A program made the translations under genes and the position numbers. The notes beneath the pieces were generated by a model. It had not been told where the DNA came from and did no database searches. It saw nothing but the letters and a program-made list of their open reading frames with translations. Positions 22,033 through 34,880 of a DNA stretch of 64,000 bases are shown here, piece after piece (within the stretch, counting starts at the first letter, position 1; each line of letters starts with the position of its first letter). Source of the DNA: Gnetum montanum (Eukaryota > Streptophyta > Gnetopsida > Gnetales > Gnetaceae). The stretch spans positions 289,527 to 353,526 of the forward strand of contig MNCI01005996.1 in assembly GCA_015680685.1 (NCBI GenBank), in the 5' to 3' direction.

Positions 22033-24014
22033 ATGCCTCTCCTACAAGATAATACTAATGCCACACTTAGTGGGGAAGTTCATTGGAGAACCAACAAACT
22101 ATATGACGATGAAGATTGGATTATACAACCTGAAGTGGGAGTTTTTATAAACATGAACGAAAACAACGTCATCACAATGCACAAGAGCATAACTTACCCA
22201 ATAACGATGAACCCCCATTGGCCACTACAAGCCTAACGCAATTACAAGAGGTCATTCGAATCTCATGTAGGCATCGTAAAGAGAGTCGTCTACCCAAGCT
22301 CGATTTAAACAACTTTCCTACTTTTTCAGGAGGCTATGACTTAGATCCACATCAACATTTACAAGCCTTCTATGATGCCTACACATGGAATAACATTGAT
22401 AACGGGTGGAAAAAACTTAAGCTCTTTCCAATGACACTCGTTGACCAAGAAAAGTATGGTATAGATCGTTAAAACCAAATTCAATACGATGCTAGTCAAC
22501 AATGGTAGAAGCCTTTAATGAAAAATATCAAACCTACGCAAGAGTGTCGACCTTGAGCAAACAAATCCAAGGATGGAAACAAGCACAACATGAACCCTTG
22601 GACATGGCCTTAGAAAGATATCATGCATTGTTAAACAATTGTCCAAGCCATGGGTTTTCCGATGAAAGGCTAATGTACCATATCATTGATGGGCTATGTA
22701 ATGAAACAAGAGAGACCTTAGGAACATATGCCCAAGGTCAACTATATGAACTACGAACCCATCAAATTCAAGATCTTGTTAAGCGGGTAGCAAAAGAAGA
22801 AGGAGAATTAGCCAGATGGGAGATTGTTGAAAAACATCAACGAGACCAAAATTTCCAACTTAACAAAGGTCCATGATTCCAAAAAGGAGAGATCAACTAA
22901 TCTCAAGGAGAAAACATCATCTTTGCCAATACAACAATCACTAGAAGAAGCTGAGGCAAAGATCAATAAGATGTTGGAATGGATTAATCAAAAGTGTGGA
23001 GAATATATCAACGTCATTGGAGATAGAGTTTTGACAACCCAAGAAGCAGGACAAAATAGTAGACATTCGGAAAGAAAGAATGAAGGGAATAGGTGCTCAA
23101 CTGCTAATCATACATATGAATGCAACATATGCCTATACGATCATCCCAAAGGCTAATGCCCAATATTGTTACATCTACATGAGCATTAGAGAAACACGTT
23201 ACATCCAGAGTTCGTACAAAGATACTATGTTCAATCATAGTGGCAACCATCCCAGTCATGGGGGAGACCACCCTTAGACTGGAGGCACCCTTCATATTTT
23301 ACAAATCCAAATGCTTATCACGTTCAACACCTTGTTTCTCCACTCGGGCCACCATACTCTATCTCATCACAATACTATTCTCCACAATACTATTAGCCCA
23401 TGCCTCCAACACAACCACCACCTTGTGCATCTTATACTCCTCCTAACTTTCAACATTCTCATCCTTTCCCTCCTTCCACATTGCTACAAACTATTTCTAA
23501 GGTGTTTGTGCCACAGCAACAACCCACAAACAACACTTGTGTTACTACTACCAACAGCAGTGTGAAACCTCCTCAACATCAAAAGCGCCCCTTCTTTAAA
23601 CACGGTCGTAAGAAGGAAAAACATAATTCTGAGGCCACTGCATCTTCCAACCTAGCACAAGTCTCACACTGTGGTGCACCCTTACCTTTGAACCTAACGC
23701 CTCATGTGACTTCATCAGGGCCACTAACTAACGCTCCAACAACTATATGGCCCAATGAACACAACCATGGGAGGCATCAACCCAATTCTTACATACCATC
23801 TAACGGTCCTAAACATCATAGTGGGTCAACTCGTTATCTAGGAACTACATCGCATAAAGTGCCCCACTATGCTTATTATAATCAAGTGTGTGAACCCCGA
23901 GGGGATAAGCATGGACCAATTCCAATATTTCCAACATGCAAGGATCCCCATCTTTCATTTATTAATCATTTCCATGCTCAATCACTTAGTTATGGGGGAT
24001 ATCCTCCATTTTAA
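22033..24014 (+). pseudogene. Gag, element B (frameshifted)
   Basis: Leader 21908-22032, then ATG 22033. Segments in different frames give an N-terminal acidic/N-rich region; the capsid-like Retrotrans_gag region (KLDLNNFPTFSGGYDLDP, KKLKLFPMTL, then from 22502 VEAFNEKYQTYARV and EPLDMALERYHALLNNC); KRVAKEEGELARW; a zinc knuckle CNICLYDHPKG then TAA in place of Q (about 23121-23156); and the P-rich tail to 24014. At least four frame changes or stops. Layout and residues match D, where gag is open. Confidence 0.8.
23253..23264 (+). repeat. PPT-like motif 1, element B
   Basis: CAGTCATGGGGG, same relative place as 393 in A. Others in B: 23988-23998 (AGTTATGGGGG), 25581-25593 (TTAGTCGTGGGAG), 28733-28744. 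Confidence 0.55.
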
Positions 24015-25878
24015 TAACAAGCAGGATTAATAAATTTTTTTCATTTTCTTTAATTTTACAACTTTTGTTTTCCATTTTTTCATTTTTCAACTTTTGTTTT
24101 ATCTTTTTATCTTTTTGTGTGTTTGTCTTTTTCCGTTTTTGTAAGTAATCTCATCTACGAATAAAACACCCATGTGGATTGTTGGTTGAGGTGTGTTTTA
24201 TGTTATTAAGTCATGAGTGATCAATTATTTAGAACAGTGAGTCCACTACATCCACTCATCCACTCTACAAATAAGAGGTTCTATTCAAGGGTACAGTGAT
24301 ATTCTTGAAATTTCTAAAACCTAAAATTAATTTTGTGTTTATTGTACCCAGAATGAAGAAGGATGGACCAAAAGGGAATGATTAGGGTGTGACATCAAAG
24401 GGACTTGTGGATTCTCTTTGGTGGCATCTGTAGGAGTTATCGTGCAATATGGTTGTACTAAGATCCTTGTAGATCTAATGAAAAATGGGAGTGAGAGTAA
24501 TCAAATGAGCACTCAAAAATCAAATGTTGTTCTAGGGGGGTTCCACTGGAAAGACATGCACCCATGCTTGAAGGTTGGTGCCTTCTATAGATTCAGTAAA
24601 GTGAAAAAAAAAGGAAAGAAAAAGAAAAAAAACAAAGTGCCACAAAACAAAAATCACTCCTCCCTTGTACTAAATGCCAAGGATCATACGCCTTGTTGTT
24701 ATGGTACTCTCATAGTTGTTCATCATGGGATGAAACAATGCGATGTCATTGATTAGAATGATGGACTTGGTCCTGATCTTGGAACGATGGGTTAATGACA
24801 CTTTAATCATGCTTTACATGCAGGATTCACTGTGTCTTGGGTCAGTTACCTCATGTGCCGATCTCTACGATCCCTTTCTATAGTTCATCTCATCTCACTA
24901 TTCGTGTAATTGTAGCTCGTGTCTCATGTAGCATAGAATTTTCATCTCATTTCGGTGATATTTACATGTGTGTGTTTTGTGGAGTTAGTGTGGATTACAT
25001 TAACCCTTCTAGTTCCCACGGACACTTTAAGTGTGGTTACACAAGGGCATAATAGGTTAAAACCTGCTTTGGGGAGGACCCACTTGCGTAATTTTTCATA
25101 ATCTTCCCTAATTCTCTAGCTCACACACACAATTTCTTACCCTCAGCTTAATTTCTCATAATTTTCTTTCCCTACTATTATTCCTCTAAATTTTAATGTT
25201 CCAATGTATCATTACATTCCCTTTTTTCATAACCGCCAAATTTTTACTGCTAAAGTTCACATCATTATCATTAAGAGTGCCTCTCGAAATCCTTGACAAT
25301 GTCCTTAATTTCCAACATTAATTTCAAGAAAATTCATTAAAAATTCGGTATTTTTCAGGTGTCTCACATCACTAGGGATGAGATATCGCATCCTATTTTC
25401 CTATAAATAGGCACCCCCGCTGCAACACTTAGCATCATTTTTCCATTTACACGGGGGGAGCTGTTGAACTTTTTCTCTATGACTTGCGATTACGTGACCC
25501 TTGCTTTTTCACTCATATCTCGCTCACTGGTGCTCCGATTTTAATTTCGTTTGAACCTGCTTGAACCCAGAGTGTTCAGTTTAGTCGTGGGAGAGAGACA
25601 CTTACCGAAAAGTGCCTAAATGTTTTAAAATTTATCATCGCCCAAAGGACATCAGTTAGGGTAATTAACACTAACACTTAGAATAATTGTGCCAAACATC
25701 ATATGACCTTAGGTACACCGGGAGACTAAAATGACAACCATCTAAGTCAAAAGACCCATTATTACAATTTTCAGGCATGATCACACATTATAACATAAGA
25801 TCTTTAATTAAGGCAAGCAGTAAGGTATATCTTGACTTCCAAAACAATCTTACTAATGCTTGACCTATGTGATTGCAA
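24015..25878 (+). other. Gag-ORF2 spacer of element B
   Basis: Collinear with the A spacer: T-rich tract (24040-24130), purine tract (24600-24640), shared middle block, internal TATA module at 25378-25410, PPT-like motif at 25581 and GTGATTGCAA just before ORF2 (acceptor G changed to A). No coding potential conserved between A, B and D. Confidence 0.65.
25378..25410 (+). promoter_or_regulatory. Internal promoter-like module (element B)
   Basis: GATGAGATATCGCATCC then TATAAATA at 25402-25409, homologous to 2531-2570 in A. About 470 bases before the ORF2 ATG. Confidence 0.4.
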
Positions 25879-28574
25879 ATGGCCCCGAAACGTGGACAAC
25901 AGGAGGGTCCTGTTCAAGGTGGAATGAAACGATCTCGGAGAGGTGGAAGACAAGGCCTTGCCGAATAACAAACAGAATAGGAGATGTAATCATTCAACAT
26001 CCATCAAGAAGAACCTCCTACCAGATGGTCCAGGCAAGCATAAGTGGGAGCTGCTGCTACGCCTGAACCAGGACAATAACTCACATTGCCCTCGGAATGT
26101 GTTCAGGATATTCATGAGAAGTCCACATTCGCTGCGGTGATTGTGGAGTTAAACTTCAAATATTTTGTAGAGTTCGCTCCTGAGGTTGTTAGGGATCACC
26201 TCAAAGGGTCTCCCTTATGGCCTGTCCTCTCTAAAAGTGGTGCCTAGTACTTAGGTGAAACATATCAGTTCTGGCACAATAGGGAGCAAGGCATCACAAT
26301 TAATATTTGTGTTGTGACAGTTGATTTCTTTACACAGGCTATTTCGGAATTGTTAAACCTTCCAAACATAGGGCCTCATGTTGCTTGGTTATCTACCTGT
26401 TCAGACCCCGATGTGCGAAAGGATTGGTTAGAGAAGGCTTATGGCAGAGATAAAGCTTTTGGTGAGCTGACGACGGAAGAGAGAGTTTATTTCAAAATTG
26501 GAACATATCACCTCTTCCCCACAAAAGGCTTGAAAATAATATCTAGGTATGCGGCTAGAGGATGTGCAATGTTGATGGGAAAGGTTAATGCTAACCTTCC
26601 CCATCTATATTTGACNGGGGGTACACTAATGATGTCCTCCGAAAAGCCCAGAATGCTTCTTATGCTGAATTGTTAAAGGCGCCAGCTCCAAGAAAGAGCA
26701 TTGGCAAAGAGCTCAGACTAGATGAAGAAGAAGAACAGATGACTGGACCACCTGCAACTCAACTTGCAAGACCCAATCAACCTCCAGCCATAGGTCCTAG
26801 CCAACAACAAGAAGTAGGGCCCAACACAGGCCAAGCTCAGCTATGGCCACCGCAAGACTACAGACCATCGATGAGCCATCTAAGGGCCATCGCTAAGACG
26901 GTTAGTTGGGGAAGTCGTGATGACACAAGCCTCTTTCACATTATTGATGATGCCAATCAGCCTACTATTTCGTTAAATCGCACAAGGGGTGAATTATCAA
27001 TTCAAATAGGAGGAGGGGAAAGCAGATGGTCGTAACAGATCTCAAGAAACGTGGCATCTTTTCAAGTGCAATTAAAAACTGGTGAAGGGGCCATTGTGGT
27101 GGTCATGCAACACCAGAATGCCGCAGGAGCTACTGAAGTGGTCGCTGACCACATCAAAGAATCCTTCAACGTACCTGTTGTGCCACCGGCATATCTCTCA
27201 GGAGCATGAGATGCTCAAACTCTTACCGAAATCTCAATGACTCCTACGAAACATGAGGATGCGCTAGATCGATTGCTACAAACAGGGTACGTTCTGACGT
27301 CCTTGTTTAACATCCCTAAGGATGTAACAGCAATTCAATCAAACCTCATTTCCACAAAGGGGAAGTTGGTCATATCCAAAGTAAGGGCCAAGTATGTTGA
27401 AGCTGAAGTGCAGAAACTACAAGAGCAGCTCGTAGCCTTACAAGCAGCACAATAGGATCCTCTACTATTTGTTTCCGCAGATTAGCTAGAAAGCTTCAGA
27501 ATCGAGCAATTAATAAAGCTAATTGCAGAGAACAAGAAGGTGGTGGAAGAAAAGGAGACGGCTGTTTGGGACGCCTCCACATCACCGGTACAAACCCATG
27601 CGCATCTTAAGGCACTCAAGGCCTTAGAAGAAGAGAATAAGTAGTTGGTTGCAGATAACCTTCGATTGACCTCTATAGAGAAACAAAAGAATATTCTTGA
27701 TGAATACTTTCATCAGTTACGAGAATAGTTCATTCAAGTCAACTAAGATGTAAGCCGTTTAGCCAGAGAAAACTGAACCCTCTCAATGGAGAAGGTACGT
27801 GCTATTCATCAAAAGTCAGCAATTGAGATAAAAGTGTGGCAGAATGAGGCTAAACAACACGAGAAGCTGAAGGAGCATTTCTATGACCAAGTGAGGATGT
27901 ATAAACAGATCCTGGAGAAGGAGATCCATATGGCCAAGGCTTAAATCAACACTATCAGTGCTCAACACACTGATTGGAGAGCCATATTGGACACTTACGC
28001 CTTCGCCCACCAGGCGGAAGTTAAGAATCGGGACCTATAGATCCAAGACTTGATAGAGTACATGGAGTTGGCAAACCTTAGATATGCCAACCTTACCATG
28101 TTAACAGCAGGACGCTCGAGATCAGAGCTCGAATAGTAGATAGCTTCTACCCATATCAAATATGAAGCAGAATTTGTGGAGTGCAAGAAGCTGGTTGAGA
28201 AACTAGATGTCACAAATTCTGAACTTGAGGTGGTAAAAGCAAGCTACCAGGGACAAAAAGACGCTGCAACCGACTTGGCTCGACGGCTAACAAATCTTCA
28301 TGAATACAAAGACAAAGCCAGAGCCTATGAAGAGGAATGCCGGGTGTTTGCGGCGTGGTATGTCAAAGCCAACTAGATGTTCCCGCAACTACCCTGTCCA
28401 TGGGAGTTGTCGACTCCATCAAACATCAGAACACTAGCATGGATGGCAAAAGACCCTCAGACCGAAGAGGAGAAGCTCCAAGCCATACTTCAATGCCATC
28501 AAGCTTCAAATCCTGGAGCACATGACAAAGGGAAAGCACCCATGGAGGAGCCACCGCCACCAGGAACTACATGA
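25879..28574 (+). pseudogene. ORF2, element B (broken, with an assembly join)
   Basis: ATG 25879. Conserved parts: the VTVDFFTQAISELLNLPNIG motif region (about 26310-26370), KDWLEKAYGRDKAFGEL (26420-26470), then an N at 26616 where about 130 bases present in C are absent. A linker and coiled coil follow (27237-28376), with a tail ending MEEPPPPGTT and TGA at 28572-28574. Numerous stops, nearly all explained by C-to-T or G-to-A changes relative to A or C. Same unknown function as A ORF2. Confidence 0.7.
26616..26616. other. Single-N assembly join inside B ORF2
   Basis: TTGAC-N-GGGGGTACACTAATG; relative to C about 130 bases are missing. Confidence 0.8.
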
Positions 28575-28732
28575 GTTCCACATTTTTGTAGTAGTTGTAG
28601 TATTTTTTCTATGTTGTGTCTTCCCACACTACGACATTATTTCATTTCTTTCCCCAGTTAATAATCCCATACCTATCCACTGTGTAATCAATGGAACTTG
28701 TTCTCTTTGTAACGCGAGGATGAGTTTTTATT

Positions 28733-28746
28733 CAGTCATGGGGGTA
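28733..28746 (+). promoter_or_regulatory. 3' polypurine tract, element B
   Basis: CAGTCATGGGGGTA directly before LTR start TGATGGGACACG. Confidence 0.7.
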
Positions 28747-29559
28747 TGATGGGACACGATATCGCATGGGCTGCGATATCGCGTCTTCCCTACGATATTG
28801 CGTACGCGATATCACAGTCTACCGCAATGTCTATAAATAAGAAGCGGCTCTCCCTTGTTTCATATACATAGAAGTAGAAGTAGCGAAGCTTTGGCAGTTT
28901 GATCACTCCAGAGATAGATTATTTTTCCAGTATCTGCCCGCAATGTGGTGAATGTAATTGTATGACATTCTTTATTCGAGTGTGACGTACTTGGACATGC
29001 ACATGACTGGCAATAAAGATCGAGATTACTTCATCATTGCAGCATTCCCTTTGTTTATTTAATTGTTATTTAAATGTTATTTACTGTTTTCTCTCTCACC
29101 CTTATCTCCTAGTAACAGGGAATGAGTATAACTTGATTACGAGCATTTAAGTGTGACTACTTGGTATCCCAGTGGCGTACCTAGGATTTGCGCTTGGTAA
29201 TCCCAATGGTAGTTGTGCACGAGGTTCAAGATATGTACGGTTGATCAAGGAATCGATTGCTCATCGCACTTAGGCTAGATTAGATTCGCGTACCCTTTCC
29301 CTCCTAGCTTAGCTTAGTTAATGTTATTTTCTATTGCCTTTAGGAGTAGCATTAGAATTAGGAACACATCATACACCTCACTTTGGACTAAACCATACGT
29401 GACAAATATAAATACTAGTCTAGGTGGGAAGATAGCAAACTGCGACCTAAGGATAACTATCTAGGTGCCACAACTAGTCCGTCTGCGAAGTTTGACCGGA
29501 TCGCGCGTGAAACGCTCGTATTCGCATGGTTGAGTGTAAGGGTACCTCGCCACTCATCA
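28747..29559 (+). repeat. 3' LTR of element B (813 bp)
   Basis: TGATGGGACACG ... CACTCATCA followed by TSD GTATG. TATAAATA 28832-28839; palindromic array 28755-28825 with one unit fewer than C; AATAAAG near 29011. Confidence 0.9.
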
Positions 29560-30248
29560 GTATGGATGTGTTGTTTGGGGACCTTGACTTAATGCTAAAC
29601 TTTGGAAAGATATTGAAAAAATACAAAACTCTTTTCTTCTCAATGAGTTGTTTGGGGACCTTGACTTAATGCTAAACTTTGTAGGTTATAGAGATCAAAA
29701 GTCCTTGAAGATGAGTTACCTATGTTTCTTTCTTGTGCTATGACTATTGAGATAATGTTATAATGTTACAATAAAAAATTTATATAATTTGTTTTTTATG
29801 CCCCATTGATGCTTGGTTAATTTATAAAATCTATCTTTATTTTTTATGAAAATACAATATATGTATAAATCTTTAGACATATAGAACTTCATTTCATTTT
29901 ATTCATTATGATAACATAGGATGGATAGCCACGTTCGGTAACCATGTGGTTGAGATGGAGGAATCCGAACGCGCTTGCCAACGGTTTTTACAAATGGCAT
30001 GAATGACGACGTTTCCGAACGCGCTTGCCAACGGTTTTTACAAATGGCATGAATGACGACGTTTGCCATTTTTAAATGGCAGAAAAGTCATGGGAGTCGG
30101 CTATACGTAAATCCAAAAATAAAAACTACAGTAGAAAATAAAACCACGGAAAAGCATGCAAAGGAGGAAGGAAGGAAGAGTAATAAAATTTAATAAAAAT
30201 ATATAAAAGAAAGCCAAAGAACACAAGCGTACAAGGCTCAAACTAAAT
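29560..30248 (+). repeat. Duplicate flank 1: LINE tail plus unique flank, internally deleted
   Basis: 29560-29646 equals 34229-34316 almost base for base. Then TTGTTTGGGGACCTTGACTT recurs, and the sequence jumps to what is 34787 onward in the second copy. The remainder matches 34787-35298 with small indels and ends at a single N (30249). The skipped ~470 bases are the LINE tail kept in copy 2. Confidence 0.85.
29964..30063 (+). repeat. 50-bp tandem duplication
   Basis: Two adjacent copies (29964-30013, 30014-30063) starting TCCGAACGCGCTTGCCAACG. The homologous flank at about 35064 has a single copy, so this arose after the two flanks separated. Confidence 0.85.
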
Positions 30249-30249
30249 N
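30249..30249. other. Single-N assembly join between duplicate flank 1 and element C
   Basis: CAAACTAAAT-N-TTGACCTTGGG. The left side should continue as at 35299 and the right side starts mid-spacer, so the junction is not biological without proof. Confidence 0.8.
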
Positions 30250-30425
30250 TTGACCTTGGGTACATCGGGAGACTAAAATGACAACCACCTAAGTCACAAG
30301 ACCCATTATTACAATTTTCGGGCACGATCACACGTTATAACATAAGATCTTTAATTAAGGAAAGTAGTAAGGTATAAATTGACTTCCAAAACAACCTTAC
30401 TAACGCTTGACCCATGTGATTGTAA

Positions 30426-33214
30426 ATGGCCCCGAAACGTGGACAATAAGAGGGTCTTGTTCAAAGTGGAACGAAACGATCTCGGAGAGGTGGAAGACAA
30501 GGCCTTTCCAAACAATAGACAAAATAGGAGGTGCAATCATTCAACATCCATCAAGAAGAACCTCCTACCATATGGTCTGGGCAAGCAGAAGTGGAAGCTG
30601 CTGCTATGCCTAAACTAGGACAATAACTCATGTTGCCCCCGGAATGTGTTCAGGCTATTCATGAGAAGTCCACATTCGCTGCGATGATTGTGGAGTTAAA
30701 CTTCAAATCTTTTGCAGAGTTCACTCCTGAGGCTATTAGGGATCACCTCAAAGGGTCTCCCTTATGGCCTGTCCTCTCTGAAAGTGGTGCCTGGTACTTA
30801 GGTGAAATGTATCAGTTCTAGCACAATAGGGAGCAAGGCACCACGGTTAATATTTGTGGTGTGACAATTGATTTCTTTGCACAAGCTATTTCGGAAGTGT
30901 TAAACCTTCCGAACACAGGGCCTCATGTTGCTCGGTTATCTACCCGTTCAGACCCTAATGTGCGAAAGGATTGGTTAGAGAAGGCTTATGATAGAGATAA
31001 AGCTTTTGGTGAGCTGACGATGGAACAGAGAGTTTATTTCAAAATTAGAACATATCATCTCTTCCCCACAAAAGGCTTGAAAATAATATCCAGGTATGCG
31101 GCTAAAGGATGTGTAGTGTTGATGGGAAAGGTTAATGCTAACTTTCCCCATCTATATTTGACAGAGATCCTAAGGCAATTTGAAGAATGGAAGTCAGGGA
31201 AGATGGCGTTGCCCTTCCCCTGTCTTATCAGAAAACTGTGCCAACGGGCTGGTATTCGAGGTTACACTAATGACGTCCTCCGAAAAGCCCAAAATGCTTC
31301 TTATGCTGAATTGTTAAAGGTGCTTGCTCCAAGAAAGAGCACTGGCGAAGAGCTGAGACCAAATAAAGAAGAAGAACAGATGACTGGACCACCTGCAACT
31401 CAACTTGCAGGACCCAGTCAACCTCCAGCCATAGGTCCCAGCCAACAACAAGAAGTAGGGCCCAACACAGGGCAAGATTAGCCACCGCCACCGCAAGACT
31501 ACAGACTGTCAATGAGCCATTTGAGGGCCATCGCTGAGATGGTTAGTTGGGAAATTCGTGATGACACAAGCCTCTTTCGCGTCATCGATGATGCCAATTA
31601 GCCTACTATTTCATTAGATCGCACAAGGGGTAAATTATCAATTCAAACAGGAGGAGGGGAAAGCAGATGGTCGCAACAGATCTCAGGAAATGTGGCATCT
31701 TTTCAAGTGTAATTAGAAACTGGTGAAGGGGCCACTGTGGTGGTCATGCAACACCAGAATGCCATAGGAGCTGCTGAAGTGGTTGCTGACCACATCAAAG
31801 AATCCTTCAACGTACCTGTTGTGCCACTGGCAAATCTCTCAAGAGCATGAGATGCTCAAACTCTTACCGAAACCTCAATGACTCCTGCGGAACATGAGGA
31901 TGCGCTAGATTGATTGCTACAAACAGGGCAAGTTCTGACGTCCCTATTTGACATTCCTCAGGATGTAACAGTAATTCAATCAAACCTCATTTCTACAAAG
32001 GGGAAGTTGGTCATATCTAAAGTAAGGGCCAAGCATGTTGAAGCTGAAGTGCAGAAACTACAAGAGCAGCTCATAGCCTTACAAGCAGCACAGCAGGATC
32101 CTCTGCTATTTGTTCCCGCAGATCAGCTAGAAAGCTTCAGAATCGAGCAATTAACAAAGCTAATTGCAGAGAAAAAGAAGGTGGTGGAAGAAAAGGAGAC
32201 AGTTGTTTGGGATGCCTCCGCATCACAGGTGCAAACCCATGCGCATCTTAAGGCACTCAAGGCCTTAGAAGAAGAGAATAAGCAGTTGGTTGTAGATAAC
32301 CTTCGGTTGACCTCTGTAGAGAAACAAAATAATGTTCTCGATGAACACTTTCATCAGTTACGAGAACAGTTCATTCGGGTCAACCGAGATGTAAGTCGTT
32401 TAGCCAGAGAAAACTGAACCCTCTCAATGGAGAAGCTACGCGCTATTCGCCAAAAGTTAGCAATTGAGATAAGTGCATGGCAAAATGAGGATAAACGACA
32501 CGAGAAGCTGAAGGAGCATTTCCATGATTAGGTGGGGATGTATAAACAGATCCTGGAGAAGGAGATCCATATGGCCAAAGCTCAAATCAACACTATCAGT
32601 GCTTAACACACTAATTGGAGAGCCATATTGGACACTTACACCTTCACCCACCAAGAGGAAGTTAAGAACCGGGACCTATAGATCCAAGACTTGACAGAGT
32701 ACATGGAGTTGGCAAACCTTAGATATGCCAACCTTACCATGTTAACAGCAGGACTCTCGAGATCAGAGCTCGAACAGCAGGTAGCTTCCACCCATATCAA
32801 ATATGAAGCAGAATTTGGGAGTGCAAAAAGCTGGTTGAGAAACTAGATGTCACAAATTCTGAACTTGAGGTGGTAAAAGCAAGCTACCAAGGACAGAAAG
32901 ACGTTGCAATCGACTTGGCTGGATGGCTAATAGATCTTCATGAATACAAAGACAAAGCCAGAGCCTATGAAGAGGAACGATGGGTGTTCGCGACGTGGTA
33001 TGTCAAAGCCAACCAGATGTTCCCACAACTACCCTGTCCATGGGAGTTGCCGACTCCATCAAACATCGGAACACTAGCATGGATGGCACAAGACCCTCAG
33101 ACTGAAGAGGAGAAGCTCTAGGCCATACTTCAACGCCATCAAGGTTCAAAGCCTGGAGCACATGACAAAGGGAAAGCACCCATGGAGGAGCCACTGCCAC
33201 CAGGAACTACATGA
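30426..33214 (+). pseudogene. ORF2, element C (best-preserved long segments)
   Basis: Full-length (about 2.8 kb), same layout as A. ATG 30426 after GTGATTGTAA. Longest open parts are 30861-31481 (conserved domain, DFFAQAISEVLNLPNTGPHV and KDWLEKAYDRDKAFGEL, through the P/Q linker) and 31914-32417 (heptad coiled coil, KLQEQLIALQAAQQ). At least twelve stops, each one transition away from CAG, CAA, CGA or TGG when compared with A or B, plus a frameshift near 32819. Tail ends MEEPLPPGTT, TGA 33212-33214. Confidence 0.75.
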
Positions 33215-33384
33215 GTTTCACATTTTTGTAGTAGCTGTAGTATTTTTTCTGTGTTGTCTTCCCACACTATGACATCATTTCATTTCTTTCCCCAGTTAAT
33301 AATCCCATACCTATTCACTGTGTAATCAATGGAACTTGTTCTCTTTGTAACGCGAGGATGAGTTTTTATTCAGTCGTGGGGGTA

Positions 33385-34228
33385 TGATGGGACGCGATAT
33401 TGCATGGGCCACGATATCGCATCCCCCGCGATATTGTGTACACGATATCGCGTCTTCCCTATGATATTGCGTATGCAATATCGCAGTCTGCCTCAATGTC
33501 TATAAATAAGAAGTAGCTCTCCCTTGTTTCATATACATAAAAGTAGAAGTAACGAAGCTCTGGCAGTTTGATCGCTCCAAAGATAGATTATTTTTCCAGT
33601 GTCTGCCAGCAGTGTGGTGAATGTAATTGTACGACATTCTTTATTCGAGTGTGACATACTTGGACATGCACATGACCGGCAATAAAGATTGAGATTACTT
33701 CATCATTGCAACATTCACTTTGTTTATTTAATTGTTATTTAAATGTTATTTACTGTTTTCTCACTCACCCTTATCTTCTAGTAACGCAGAATGAGTACAA
33801 CTTGATTACGAGCATTTAAGTGTGACTACTTGGTATCCCAGTGGCATACCTAGGATTTGCGCTTGGTAATCCCAGTGGTAGTTGTGCACGAGGTTTAAGA
33901 TGTGTACGGTTGATCAAGGAATCGGTTGCTCATCGCACTTAGGCTAGATTAGATTCTCTTACCCTTTCCCTCCTAACTTAGCTTAGTTAATGTTATTTTC
34001 TATTGCCTTCAGGAGTAGCGTTAGAATTAGGAACACATCATACACCTCACTCTGGACTAAACCATACGTGACAAATATAAATACTAGTCCAGGTGGGAAG
34101 ACAGCGAACTGCGACCTAAGGATAACTATCTAGGTGCCACAACTAGTCTGTCTGCGAAGTTCGACCGGATCGCATGTGAAACGCTGGTATTCACATGGTT
34201 GAGTGTAGGGGTACCTCGCCACTCATCA
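33385..34228 (+). repeat. 3' LTR of element C (844 bp)
   Basis: TGATGGGACGCG ... CACTCATCA. TATAAATA 33501-33508. The palindromic array (33392-33485) has about 30 bases more than B, an extra CGATATTGTGTACACGATAT unit. Confidence 0.9.
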
Positions 34229-34880
34229 GTATGGATGTGTTGTTTGGGGACCTTGACTTAATGCTAAACTTTGGAAAGATATTGAAAAAATACAAAACTC
34301 TTTTCTTCTCAATGAGTTAAAAGTGTATATGCAAACCCCTTACTCAATGTTATTATGTGAATGTAATTTATTATCTTTAAAAGCAGAAGCCTTGTGCCAA
34401 TTCATTACATACACTCATAACTTTCATATCTCAAGGCAAGACAAATTCTCTAAAGCAATTTTTAAGGATTTGCAAAACTATGGTTAGTATTTTCAAGGGT
34501 TGCAATGGTTGAGAAAATGGAATATCCTTTGGGAGGATGTGCAGCAAAATCTTAAGCCTATTCGCCAACTAGTTAAGTAAAAGGTTTTAACACAAATATG
34601 GTCTCATGTGGAAGGTACGAGACAATTTTATTTACACTACATTATATCTAATAAACTAGATGTAGAAGCTCACTATCTCTTAATTGCTATTCTAATTAAG
34701 TATTAAAATGCTATCAGCAAGCTTTACTTAGGTTATCATCTTAGAATTGAAAATAGAAGATGGATTCTTCTATGAGAAGACTACATTTGTAGGTTATAGA
34801 GATCAAAAGTCCTTGAAGATGAGTTACTTATGTTTCTTTCTTGTGCTATGACTATTGAGATAATGTTATAATGTTACAAT
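34229..34880 (+). pseudogene. LINE ORF2 C-terminal region (continuation of 20170-21061)
   Basis: Frame reads YGCVVWGP, LWKDIEKIQNSFLLNELKVY, a PYSMLL motif, ALCQFITYTHNF, and KWNILWEDVQQNL. After further stops it gives LGYHLRIENRRWIL and YICRL..SKVLEDELLMFLSC, the non-LTR ORF2 tail. This is the other half of the LINE that B interrupts. The homologous piece right of B lacks about 470 bases of it. Confidence 0.7.

Larger units (their letters stand above)
21062..29559 (+). mobile_element. Element B: complete gag+ORF2 LTR retrotransposon without pol
   Basis: Perfect TSD GTATG at 21057-21061 and 29560-29564. 5' LTR 21062-21888, primer site 21890-21907, gag, spacer, ORF2, PPT, 3' LTR 28747-29559. 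No pol domain anywhere. It inserted into a LINE RT gene in the same orientation. One N at 26616 marks a join at which about 130 bases of ORF2 present in C are missing. Confidence 0.9.
30250..34228 (+). mobile_element. Element C: 3' part of a gag+ORF2 element
   Basis: Starts at the single N (30249) inside the spacer, runs through ORF2, PPT (33373-33384) and 3' LTR, and is followed by the same target sequence GTATGGATGTG as B. No 5' LTR or gag. It is either a tandem-duplicated sister of B or the other haplotype of the same insertion placed in series. Confidence 0.8.
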
